Assembly (NCBI GenBank): GCA_008012315.1
Contig: SSEL01000042.1
Coordinates: forward strand, 27,133-91,132
DNA length: 64,000 nt
Direction of reading: 5' to 3'
Source of the DNA: Rhodospirillaceae bacterium
GTDB lineage: Bacteria > Pseudomonadota > Alphaproteobacteria > Dongiales > Dongiaceae
Positions 8,996 through 16,835 of the stretch are shown here, piece after piece. The position numbers and the translations under genes were made by a program. Position 1 is the first letter of the stretch. Each line of letters starts with the position of its first letter. The notes under the pieces are model-generated. The model ran no database searches. It saw nothing but the letters and a program-made list of their open reading frames with translations, and was not told where the DNA came from.

Positions 8996-9679
8996 TTACA
9001 GTTTGACGAGGCGGCGCAGCAGCGGCGTCTCGCCGGGCTTGGCGGCCGGATCGATCATGATCGTCGTCTTCCGCTTGCCGGCCGTCACCTGATAAACCCC
9101 GCCGGGCTGCAGCTTGATGCCGGCTGCCTGCAAGTCGGCGCGGCCCTTCTTCAGGGGAACGACGATCGGTGCCACCTCTTTATCGGTCCGGGTCAGCGTC
9201 ACCTTGCTGGCCTTATCGGCGATAATGAAGGGGCTGAGCGAGGGAACCGTCGGCAGCGGACGGAACACGACGGTTGCCGACTGATCCTGGGAGTCGCCCG
9301 ACAGGGCAAGCTGCCTGGTGCCGCAATCCACCGTCTCACGGCTGACCTGGCCGCCTTCGACCGTTGATTCGGTTTTACCGATTTTAACCAAACCACCGGT
9401 GATGGTTTCCCGGCTGCAATTGTCGAGATAACTGATCACCGCGTGACCGTTCGGCCGCAAATCCACGGTCTGGCCGGCCCGCAAATTATCGAACTGGGCA
9501 ATGCCCTTGGGTCCGGACTCGATCTCTTCGACCAGTGCACCAGCCGATTGTTCGGCTCTGGCTGAGACCGGTGCGGCCACGGCCCCGCCAAGCAGAACCG
9601 ACAGGCCGATTGCGGCCAGCAGCGATACCGGATGTTTCTCACGAGAATAGGCGCGCATCTGTTTCATGATCCGTTGCAT
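8996..9679 (-). CDS. Exported FecR-like domain protein
   Basis: A 227-residue protein when started at 9679, where AAGGGG lies 9 nt upstream; an open frame extends to 9871 without protein-like character. A signal sequence (SLLAAIGLSVLLGGAVAAPVSARA) precedes a FecR-like beta domain with NLRAGQTVDLRPNGHAVISY, then GGLVKIGKTESTVEGGQVSRE. Two Cys (YLDNC and TVDC) about 35 residues apart could form a disulfide. The second half (PLKKGRADLQAAGIKLQPGGVYQV) looks like another beta domain. FecR-like proteins are often encoded next to CHASE2 cyclases; the order here suggests it is a periplasmic partner or ligand of the cyclase. Its biochemical role is unknown. Confidence 0.75.
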   Translation of the reverse strand: MQRIMKQMRAYSREKHPVSLLAAIGLSVLLGGAVAAPVSARAEQSAGALVEEIESGPKGIAQFDNLRAGQTVDLRPNGHAVISYLDNCSRETITGGLVKIGKTESTVEGGQVSRETVDCGTRQLALSGDSQDQSATVVFRPLPTVPSLSPFIIADKASKVTLTRTDKEVAPIVVPLKKGRADLQAAGIKLQPGGVYQVTAGKRKTTIMIDPAAKPGETPLLRRLVKL

Positions 9680-9770
9680 CTGGGAAACCCCTTGTGCCCC
9701 AACAGGTTTCGTGCCGTCAACTGAACCGCCGAAGCGGCCTTTTCGGCAACGAAAATTCCCTATGGGAGGA

Positions 9771-9798
9771 ATGTTAGCAATAAACGCGGCTATCGCAA
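9771..9798 (-). promoter_or_regulatory. Candidate sigma-70-like promoter for the FecR-like/cyclase operon
   Basis: On the minus strand TTGCGA (9798-9793) and TAACAT (9776-9771) are separated by 16 bp, each matching four of six consensus bases. It lies about 90 bp before the FecR-like start codon, inside the 338-bp gap that separates it from the beta-barrel gene. Alphaproteobacterial promoters are poorly predictable by eye, so this is tentative. Confidence 0.35.
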
Positions 9799-9948
9799 TG
9801 GGCGATCTTGTGACCGGAATCACTGTCATGGGTCGTGTTTTCGGATAAATAGAATAGCATCGAAACGGCAAAAAACTGCGGAATTCCGATGCGTTGATAA
9901 ATGAAACTGAGCGGTTTGCAGCTGGACAACCGGAAATTTCGTGAATAG

Positions 9949-9983
9949 ATTGCGCGCGGGCATTGCGCGAAATGCGCGCAATG
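9949..9983. promoter_or_regulatory. Repeated ATTGCGCG motif with inverted copy (operator candidate)
   Basis: ATTGCGCGC occurs at 9949-9957. CATTGCGCG at 9961-9969 is followed after 5 nt by its perfect inverted copy CGCGCAATG at 9975-9983. The group ends 34 bp before the start codon of the beta-barrel gene and lies in the shared upstream region of the two divergent units. Binding by a dimeric regulator would suit the geometry; a transcript hairpin in the 5' leader is the alternative. No regulator gene is adjacent. Confidence 0.45.
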
Positions 9984-10017
9984 TGGGGCGATTTTAGAAA
10001 ATCACATCGAGGGGGTT

Positions 10018-10992
10018 ATGCGTAAGTATCTTTCGCATCCGAAAAAAGCTGCCTGCGTGGCGCTTTTGGGGGTTTTGGCTGTCCAGGGTCTGACCGCTTC
10101 GGCGGCCCGGGCGGATAACGAAGTCGAAAAGAAGATCCGTGAAGAAGTCAGCCGCCGCGTCAGCGACGCGGTGTCGAACCGAATCAGCGACCGGTTGTCC
10201 GGTACGCCGAGCGGTACGGACACGCTGGAGAACAGCGCCTGGCTCACCGCCAGCTATAACAGCCTGACCAGTGACAACAGCGGTCTCATTGAGAAGTCCG
10301 GTGCCAAGTTCCAGTCCGATGTGGTCAACACCACCTTCGGTCTCGATCATCGCTTCGGTGACTCGTTCTTCCTGGGTCTGTCGGGTTCCTACACCCATGC
10401 CGACACCGATGTGAAGCTGATCGGCGGCGGCGATTTCAAGGCCGAGGGCGATAACGATTCCTATACCATCTCGCCTTATGCGGCTTATGTGATCACGCCG
10501 AATCTCTTCCTGAGCGGCCTGTTCAGCTACACCTATTCGGATGCCGAGACCGAAACCAAGGTTCTCGGGCTCAAGGACTCAACCGACGCCAATACCGAGA
10601 CCTTCGGTACGGAACTCGCGGCCAATGGCGTCTATGATTGGAGCAACTGGCTGTTCAAGGGCAAGGCCGGCTGGCGTTTCAACTACACCGAGCTGCTCGA
10701 CAATCAGGGTGGCGGCGATGATGATGTTCATGCGAATTCCGCCATCGTGAATGCGGAAGTCGGCTATCGGTTCGACCGCTTCGTGCCATATTTCCAGGTT
10801 CAGTATGAACATGTCTGGCCGGAAAAGTTCAGCGGCGTGAAGCAAGGTGATACCGATTACGTCTTCCTGACTGGCGGCGTGCGCGCTGCCATTACCGACA
10901 CCATCTCTGCCGGCGCTTCGGTGAAGGCGGAAGTTCTGAACGACGAGACCAATCAGATCGGCGGCGCGGCTGAATTCCGCGTGCGCTTCTGA
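10018..10992 (+). CDS. Autotransporter-type outer-membrane beta-barrel protein
   Basis: A 324-residue exported protein. A signal peptide ends near SAARA-DN (residue 32). A short helical segment (34-61: EVEKKIREEVSRRVSDAV, then SNRISDRLS) follows, then a barrel of about 260 residues resembling the autotransporter beta-domain: alternating strands such as TTFGLDHRFGDSFFLGLSG, ISPYAAYVITPNLFLSGLFS, SAIVNAEVGYRFDRFVPYFQ, ending in FRVRF with the C-terminal Phe used by the Bam machinery. There is no large passenger domain. It may be cotranscribed with the caspase gene 136 bp downstream, whose product shares the SD-x-VSN-x-I motif. Confidence 0.85.
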   Translation: MRKYLSHPKKAACVALLGVLAVQGLTASAARADNEVEKKIREEVSRRVSDAVSNRISDRLSGTPSGTDTLENSAWLTASYNSLTSDNSGLIEKSGAKFQSDVVNTTFGLDHRFGDSFFLGLSGSYTHADTDVKLIGGGDFKAEGDNDSYTISPYAAYVITPNLFLSGLFSYTYSDAETETKVLGLKDSTDANTETFGTELAANGVYDWSNWLFKGKAGWRFNYTELLDNQGGGDDDVHANSAIVNAEVGYRFDRFVPYFQVQYEHVWPEKFSGVKQGDTDYVFLTGGVRAAITDTISAGASVKAEVLNDETNQIGGAAEFRVRF

Positions 10993-11128
10993 TCATCGAT
11001 TTGCGGGCGCGCCGGTTGTCCGGTGCGTCCGCCCATCGACCAAGGCTTCCGGAAGGTGAGCCGAAAGCGACCGCGAGAAGCGGTCCCGAAATAGCGACGA
11101 CATCGATATAACTGGTGGTGGAGCTGCC

Positions 11129-13522
11129 ATGATCGGGCGATCCCGGCTTTTCTCCCTGGCGATGCTGGCCGGACTGTCGAGCGGCCTGGCGGCGAGTCAT
11201 GTCCTTGCCCAGGATGTGACGGATAGTATCAACAATACCATCAACCAGAGCATCACCGGCTCCATCTCGGACACCGTCAGCAACACCATCACCGAGAATG
11301 TCGTCTATACCAAGGCGAAGCTGCGCGTTTCGATGCCGCTGCTCCGCTTCAAACAATTCGCCGTCGCTGCTGGCGGCGATCATCTGGCCTTGCGCGCGGA
11401 AGACGGGTCGATCCGCGTCTGGAATCTGCAGCGCGGCAGCCAGGGCCGCCCCATCACCGGAGCCGCGGCAAATGCCGTCTTCGTGCCGAGCGCCGATGGC
11501 AGCCGGCTGCTGATCGGCGATGCCGCAGGCAAGGTCGATATCCGCGATGCGCTGACCGGCAAGCCGAACACGACCCTGAACGGGCAAGGCGGCCAGATCA
11601 CCCAGCTGATGACCAGCAATGACGCGCAGTTTCTGCTGATCGGCTATGGCAGCGGCGCGATCGAATATTGGGACATGAATAAGCGCAGCCGGCTCTGGCA
11701 GGAGCATGCCGGCACGGCTGCCGTCTCTGCGCTCGCCGTGGCGCCGGGCGATGACAAGGCTGCTTTCGGCCTCGCCGATGGCAGCCTCGGCAGCATCGAT
11801 CTCAAGAGCGGCAAGGCCGCGTCGCTTGGCAAGACGGATAAAGCAGTCGAGACCATGCGGTTTTCGGCCGATGGCAAACGCGTCGCGGCGATTTCCGCCT
11901 CGGGTCAGGCCTCGCTGCGGACGATCGGCGGCAAGGCCGGTGCTGCCGGCGGCAAGCTGCCGGTCGGCGACGGCGTCGTGGCGATTGCCGATACGCTGCG
12001 TGTCGCGGCGGTGGCGCAAGGCAAAGCGATTTCAGTTCTCGATCTGGCGAGCGGCCAATCGATCGCGCAGGTGGCGGGCGAGTCCGATCGCGTGATCGGT
12101 ATCCAGATCGACGACAAAGCTCAGCGCCTGATCGCGGCAACGGCCGACGGCAAGCTGGTCGTCTGGGATCTCGCGGCGAAGAAGGAGTTGCTGTCGATCT
12201 TCATCAGCCCGACCGGTTGGGCTCTGGTCGACCGCCAGGGGCGCTTCGACGGCACCGCCGACGGGCTGCAAAACGTGTCCTGGGAAGCCAACAAGCTGAA
12301 TTTCCCCGTGACCACATTGCAGCAGGCGTTTTCCGATCCTGGCCTTCTGGCGGCCGCGCTGAAGAAATCGGCGCGCGAGCCAAGGGCCGTGCCGCAAAGC
12401 ATGGAAAAGGGCTTGCCGCTGCCGCCGAAGATCGAGATCGAGCCGGTTCCCAGCGACAAGGTCGCGGGCAAACCCTATCAGTTGATCGTCATCGCCGAGG
12501 ACCAGGGCGGCGGAATCAAGGATGTCCGCCTCTATCACAACGGCAAGATCGTCAGTGTCGGCGCCATGCTGGAGCAGAAGGATGCTGAGAATGACGGCCG
12601 CCATATCCGTGTTGTCGGCTATAACGTCTGGCCGACACCGGGCACCAATGTCTTTCAGGCGGTGGCGACGGGCGCCTACGATAACGAAGGGCAGAAGGCC
12701 GAATTTCGTGAGACCTTTACCGGGCAGGCTGGCGCCGGTACTCTGAACGTCATCGCGGTCGGCATTTCCAAATATCCCAATCTCGCGCCGACGGATCAGT
12801 TGCGCGTCGCCGCAAGCGATGCGCAGGCCGTCGCATCGACGGTGGGCGGCCGGGCGAAACCGGTCTTCAAATCGGTGCAGACGCGGCAATTGCTGGACGG
12901 GCAGGCGACAAGGGCGAATCTTTTGCAGGCGCTCGGCAGCTTGAAGAACACCAAGCCGGAAGATGCGATCCTGCTGTTCCTTTCCGGCCATGGTTTCGGC
13001 AACGAAGACGACTGGTATTTCATCCCCAGCGATGCCCGCTTCGACGATCCCAAGAGCTGGCTGAAAGCCTCGGAGATCCGCAATGCGTTGCAGGCAGCCG
13101 GGGCGCAACGCGTCTTCGTCGTGGTCGATTCCTGTTATTCCGGCGGCACGGTCGACCGCTTCAATGCGGTGACCAGCTTCCAGACCCGATTCCTGGATAA
13201 CGGCTTGCGCAGCGCCGGCGTGCAGGTGCTGACGGCGACACGGCGCGATCAGATGGCGCCGGAAAGCGTGCAATTGGGTTATGGGTTCCTGACTTATGTC
13301 TTCCTGCAAGGACTGCAGGGTGCTGCCGATAAATATCCGAAGGATGGCGTGGTGACGTCGCAGGAAGTGGCACGGTACACTTATGACACGATCCCGCTAG
13401 TTTTCCTGCAGCAGAAAGAACGCAACCCGCGTGCTTTCGCCCAGGCCTATGGCGAGGCGATCCAGGAACCTGCCGTTTACAGCCTGGGCGCGGACCTGAC
13501 GCTCGGTGCTGTCGGCAAGTGA
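11129..13522 (+). CDS. Exported beta-propeller and caspase (peptidase C14) protein
   Basis: A 797-residue protein. A signal peptide ends near VLA-QD (28). Residues 29-59 are Ser/Thr/Asn/Ile-rich (INNTINQSITGSISDTVSNT). About seven WD40-like blades follow (70-360: e.g. DGSIRVWNL, AGKVDIRDALTG, SGAIEYWDMN, DGKLVVWDLAAKK), then an Ig-like segment (about 415-525: KIEIEPVPSDKVAGKPYQ) and a caspase-fold domain (about 530-780). The dyad is intact: His621 in FLSGHGFG and Cys669 in VVDSCYSGG. The signal peptide puts the protease in the periplasm or outside. Prokaryotic caspase homologues with WD40 repeats are known; the substrate here is unknown. The preceding gap has no clear terminator. Confidence 0.9.
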   Translation: MIGRSRLFSLAMLAGLSSGLAASHVLAQDVTDSINNTINQSITGSISDTVSNTITENVVYTKAKLRVSMPLLRFKQFAVAAGGDHLALRAEDGSIRVWNLQRGSQGRPITGAAANAVFVPSADGSRLLIGDAAGKVDIRDALTGKPNTTLNGQGGQITQLMTSNDAQFLLIGYGSGAIEYWDMNKRSRLWQEHAGTAAVSALAVAPGDDKAAFGLADGSLGSIDLKSGKAASLGKTDKAVETMRFSADGKRVAAISASGQASLRTIGGKAGAAGGKLPVGDGVVAIADTLRVAAVAQGKAISVLDLASGQSIAQVAGESDRVIGIQIDDKAQRLIAATADGKLVVWDLAAKKELLSIFISPTGWALVDRQGRFDGTADGLQNVSWEANKLNFPVTTLQQAFSDPGLLAAALKKSAREPRAVPQSMEKGLPLPPKIEIEPVPSDKVAGKPYQLIVIAEDQGGGIKDVRLYHNGKIVSVGAMLEQKDAENDGRHIRVVGYNVWPTPGTNVFQAVATGAYDNEGQKAEFRETFTGQAGAGTLNVIAVGISKYPNLAPTDQLRVAASDAQAVASTVGGRAKPVFKSVQTRQLLDGQATRANLLQALGSLKNTKPEDAILLFLSGHGFGNEDDWYFIPSDARFDDPKSWLKASEIRNALQAAGAQRVFVVVDSCYSGGTVDRFNAVTSFQTRFLDNGLRSAGVQVLTATRRDQMAPESVQLGYGFLTYVFLQGLQGAADKYPKDGVVTSQEVARYTYDTIPLVFLQQKERNPRAFAQAYGEAIQEPAVYSLGADLTLGAVGK

Positions 13523-13709
13523 TCGCCGCAGCGATACGGGCGTCGTTACGCTTGACGCGAAATGGCTGGCGACCTGTGACAAGGATGTTGCAGGTGGATG
13601 GGTTTATTCCCGGCGTGATTTCTGTACTATGGTTTCCTTCATGCTGGGCGTTCGCGCAGCATCGCTTTGTCAATGCCGCTTTGGCGGTATGCTTAGGGAG
13701 ACCCTGGTC

Positions 13710-14387
13710 ATGTCCCGTCCTCACACATCTTTTCTTTTTGACCTCGACGGCACGCTGATCGACAGCGTGTATGAACACGTGCTTGCCTGGCATGACGCGC
13801 TGCAAGCGGAAGGGATCGAATTGTCGGTCTGGCGTATTCATCGCAAGATCGGCATGAGTGGCGGATTGTTCACGAATATTCTGCTGCGGGAAACCGGCCT
13901 GGATATCGGACCGGAGCGTGTCGAACGGTTGCGGCAGTTGCATGCGGAATCCTTCAACAGCCGGTCGGCGCGCATTCGTCCCTTGCCCGGTGCCAGGGAA
14001 TTATTGGCGGCGTTGAGCGAAGCGAAGATTCCCTGGGCGATCGCCACCAGCGGGCGGATGGAAACGGCGCGTGTTACCATCGAGAATCTCGGCGTCGATT
14101 TCGACCGCGTGCCGGTGGTGACGCGCGACCAGGTGAAATACGCAAAACCCGATCCGGATCTGTTCCTGGAAGCGGCAGCACGGCTGAATGTGCAGGTCGA
14201 AACGGCCTGCGTGGTCGGCGACAGCATCTGGGACATGCTGGCGGCCCGGCGGGCGCGGGCGTTGGGAATCGGCTTGCTATCCGGTGGATACGGAGAGGGC
14301 GAGTTGGAGCGCAGCGGGGCCTACCGGGTCTTCGAAGATCCGGCCGATATGCTGCGCCATCTCGATGAAATCGGCGGCCGCCGTTAA
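13710..14387 (+). CDS. HAD family hydrolase (phosphoglycolate phosphatase-like)
   Basis: A 225-residue cytoplasmic phosphatase of the HAD superfamily. Motif I is FLFDLDGTLID with the nucleophile and acid/base Asp, motif II is IATSG, motif III Lys lies in KYAKPDPDLF, and motif IV is VVGDSIWDMLAA. A helical cap lies between motifs I and II, giving the beta-phosphoglucomutase/phosphoglycolate phosphatase class. AGGGAG 9 nt upstream supports the ATG at 13710; the frame is open further upstream to 13506 but overlaps the caspase gene end. It is followed by the FAD-linked dehydrogenase gene, which oxidises 2-hydroxyacids such as glycolate, a fitting neighbour if it makes glycolate. Confidence 0.85.
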   Translation: MSRPHTSFLFDLDGTLIDSVYEHVLAWHDALQAEGIELSVWRIHRKIGMSGGLFTNILLRETGLDIGPERVERLRQLHAESFNSRSARIRPLPGARELLAALSEAKIPWAIATSGRMETARVTIENLGVDFDRVPVVTRDQVKYAKPDPDLFLEAAARLNVQVETACVVGDSIWDMLAARRARALGIGLLSGGYGEGELERSGAYRVFEDPADMLRHLDEIGGRR

Positions 14388-14422
14388 AGGTGCGCGGTCA
14401 AGCGGCCGATGGGGATCGAGGG

Positions 14423-15850
14423 ATGAACATGACGAGATTGACTGCGGAAATCCGGGACAGCTTGCGGCAGATTGTCGGCGAGAAGGGGTGGATCGACAAG
14501 CCTGCCGATATGGCGCCCTATTTAACCGAATGGCGCGGCCTGCTCATCGGAGATGCGCCAATCGTGTTGCGGCCGGACACCACCGAGCAGGTCGGCGCCA
14601 TCGTCGGAGTCTGTGCGAAAAACGGACTCCGGATCGTTCCGCAAGGTGGCAATACCGGTTTGGTTGCCGGCGCGGTGCCGTCTGCAAGCGGCAATCAGAT
14701 TGTGGTCAATCTCGGCCGCCTGAATCGCATCCGCGAGCTCGATCCTCTGGACTATACCGTTATCGTTGAAGCCGGCTGCCTTCTTGCCAATTTGCAGGCC
14801 GCCGCCAAAGCGGCCGACCGCCTGTTTCCGCTTTCGCTCGGTGCCGAAGGGAGTTGCCAGATTGGCGGCAATCTCGCCACCAATGCCGGCGGCGTCATGA
14901 CCCTGCGCTACGGCAATATGCGGGATCTGGTACTGGGCCTGGAAGTGGTTCTGCCGGACGGGCGGATATGGAACGGGCTGCGCCGGCTGCGCAAGAACAA
15001 TACGGGCTATGATCTCAAGCAGCTTTTTATTGCAGCCGAAGGCACGCTGGGCATTATCACGGCGGCAGCCTTGAAGCTGTTTCCCTTGCCGCAACAGACG
15101 GCGATTGCTCTGATGGCGGTGCCATCACCCGAGGCCAGTGTCGCCTTGCTGGCCGCCCTGCGCCCGCGCACCGGCGATACCATCACGGCTTTCGAACTGG
15201 TGCCGCGCCTGGCTTTGGAACTGGCCAGCCAATATGTTCCGGGCGTTGCCGATCCCTTTGACAGGTCGCATCCATGGTATGTGCTGATTGAACTCGGTGC
15301 CGGTGGCGAGCGGGGCGATATACGTGGCCTTGCCGAGGAAGCGCTTGCGGAGGCGATCGAGAATGGCCTGGTGCTCGATGCGGTGGTGGCGCTGAACGTC
15401 ACCCAAGGCCAGCAGTTCTGGCGCATGCGAGAGTCGCTGGCCGAGGTGCAGAAGGAAGCGGGCGGATCGATCCGTCACGATATTTCCGTGCCGGTCTCCC
15501 GCGTGCCGCGTTTTCTGGAAGACGCAACGGCCGCCGTGCTCAAGGCCATGCCGGCAGCGCGGCCGATGCCGTTCGGCCATGTCGGCGACGGCAATATTCA
15601 TTTCAACATCCTCAAGCCGATCGATATGGAGCCGAAAATCTTTCAAGCGCACACGGTGGAGATCAATGAGATCGTCCACGATATCCTCCTCGCCTTGGGA
15701 GGATCGATCAGCGCCGAACACGGCATCGGTGCCGTGCGCCGTGCCGAGCTGGAACGCACTGCTGATCCGCTGGAACTGGACTTGATGCGGCGCGTGAAGG
15801 CAGCCTTGGATCCGGACGGCATCATGAATCCGGGCAAGCTGCTGACTTGA
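14423..15850 (+). CDS. FAD-linked 2-hydroxyacid dehydrogenase (GlcD/D-2-hydroxyglutarate type)
   Basis: A roughly 475-residue flavoprotein of the vanillyl-alcohol-oxidase family. The FAD-binding domain has VPQGGNTGLVAGAVPS and GGNLATNAGGVMTLRYGN; the C-terminal domain has GHVGDGNIHFN with the metal-binding His and EHGIGAVRR near the end, matching D-lactate, glycolate and D-2-hydroxyglutarate dehydrogenases. Two ATGs (14423 and 14429) are close together after GGGGATCGAGGG; either is possible. Substrate is not certain. The neighbouring HAD phosphatase would suit glycolate, while absence of GlcE/GlcF partner genes fits a D-2-hydroxyglutarate or D-lactate enzyme better. Confidence 0.88.
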   Translation: MNMTRLTAEIRDSLRQIVGEKGWIDKPADMAPYLTEWRGLLIGDAPIVLRPDTTEQVGAIVGVCAKNGLRIVPQGGNTGLVAGAVPSASGNQIVVNLGRLNRIRELDPLDYTVIVEAGCLLANLQAAAKAADRLFPLSLGAEGSCQIGGNLATNAGGVMTLRYGNMRDLVLGLEVVLPDGRIWNGLRRLRKNNTGYDLKQLFIAAEGTLGIITAAALKLFPLPQQTAIALMAVPSPEASVALLAALRPRTGDTITAFELVPRLALELASQYVPGVADPFDRSHPWYVLIELGAGGERGDIRGLAEEALAEAIENGLVLDAVVALNVTQGQQFWRMRESLAEVQKEAGGSIRHDISVPVSRVPRFLEDATAAVLKAMPAARPMPFGHVGDGNIHFNILKPIDMEPKIFQAHTVEINEIVHDILLALGGSISAEHGIGAVRRAELERTADPLELDLMRRVKAALDPDGIMNPGKLLT

Positions 15851-15983
15851 TGATGAAATCCTGCGTAGCGATGGTCAACGTCCAGGACGAATCCGGCTGG
15901 AAGAATTTTGCGACGATTTGAAACCGTCGGCGAAGTATCGCATGATGCGCGCAATTTTCACATGCGCGTCAGAGGAACGGTAG

Positions 15984-16829
15984 ATGAAATTGCTGCGGTA
16001 CGGTTCGGCGGGGGCGGAGAAGCCGGGCCTGCTGGATGGAGCTGGCATTATCCGCGATCTATCCGGCGTCATCGACGACGTCGCCGGCGATGTTCTCTCG
16101 GATGTGAGTTTGCACCGTCTGGCGGCATTGAAGGTCGACAACTTGCCGAAGGTCGGCGGACAACCGCGACTGGGTCCCTGTGTCGGTCGGGTCGGCAAAT
16201 TCATCTGCATCGGTCTGAATTATGCCGATCATGCGGCGGAGGCCGGCGTCGCGGTGCCAGCCGAGCCGGTGCTCTTCCTTAAGGCCAACAGCGCCATCTG
16301 CGGGCCGAATGATGCGGTGGAAATTCCCCGTGGTTCGGTCAAGACCGATTGGGAGGTCGAGCTTGGCATCGTCATCGGCAAGGCTGGCAAGTATATCGCC
16401 GAAGCCGATGCGCTCGATTACGTCGCCGGCTATTGCGTGGTGAATGATGTTTCCGAGCGGGAATTCCAAATTGAACGGGCCGGCACATGGGACAAGGGCA
16501 AGGGCTGCGATACATTCGGGCCGATCGGCCCTTGGCTGGTGACCCGCGACGAGATCGCCGATCCCAATAACCTGGATCTCTGGCTGTCGGTCGATGGCAA
16601 GATGTTCCAGAACGGCAACACCCGGACCATGGTCTATCAGGTGCCGTTCCTGATCGCCTATCTCAGCCGCTTCATGAGCCTGCAGCCGGGCGATATCATC
16701 TCGACCGGCACGCCGCCCGGCGTCGGCATGGGGCAAAAGCCGGAGCCGGTCTATCTGCGGCCGGGACAGGAAATGCGGCTCGGTGTTGCCGGGCTTGGCG
16801 AGCAGTGCCAGATAACGGTTGCGGCCTGA
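15984..16829 (+). CDS. Fumarylacetoacetate hydrolase family protein
   Basis: A 281-residue enzyme of the FAH superfamily. The catalytic domain begins FICIGLNYADHAAEAGV, with metal-ligand region DWEVELGIVIGK, the conserved NDVSEREFQ, and GDIISTGTPPGVGMG near the end. An N-terminal FAH domain of about 70 residues (MKLLRYGSAGAEKPGLLDGA) is present, as in ureidoglycolate lyase-like and 2-keto-3-deoxy sugar acid hydrolases such as 2,4-diketo-3-deoxy-L-fuconate hydrolase. Members cleave C-C bonds or decarboxylate with Mg or Mn. The precise substrate is not readable. The 133-bp gap before it shows no clear regulatory site. Confidence 0.88.
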   Translation: MKLLRYGSAGAEKPGLLDGAGIIRDLSGVIDDVAGDVLSDVSLHRLAALKVDNLPKVGGQPRLGPCVGRVGKFICIGLNYADHAAEAGVAVPAEPVLFLKANSAICGPNDAVEIPRGSVKTDWEVELGIVIGKAGKYIAEADALDYVAGYCVVNDVSEREFQIERAGTWDKGKGCDTFGPIGPWLVTRDEIADPNNLDLWLSVDGKMFQNGNTRTMVYQVPFLIAYLSRFMSLQPGDIISTGTPPGVGMGQKPEPVYLRPGQEMRLGVAGLGEQCQITVAA

Positions 16830-16835
16830 CAGCAA

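Noticed and set aside
9680..9871. Longer start for the FecR-like protein
   Set aside because: The extra 64 residues would bury the signal peptide and cover the candidate promoter.
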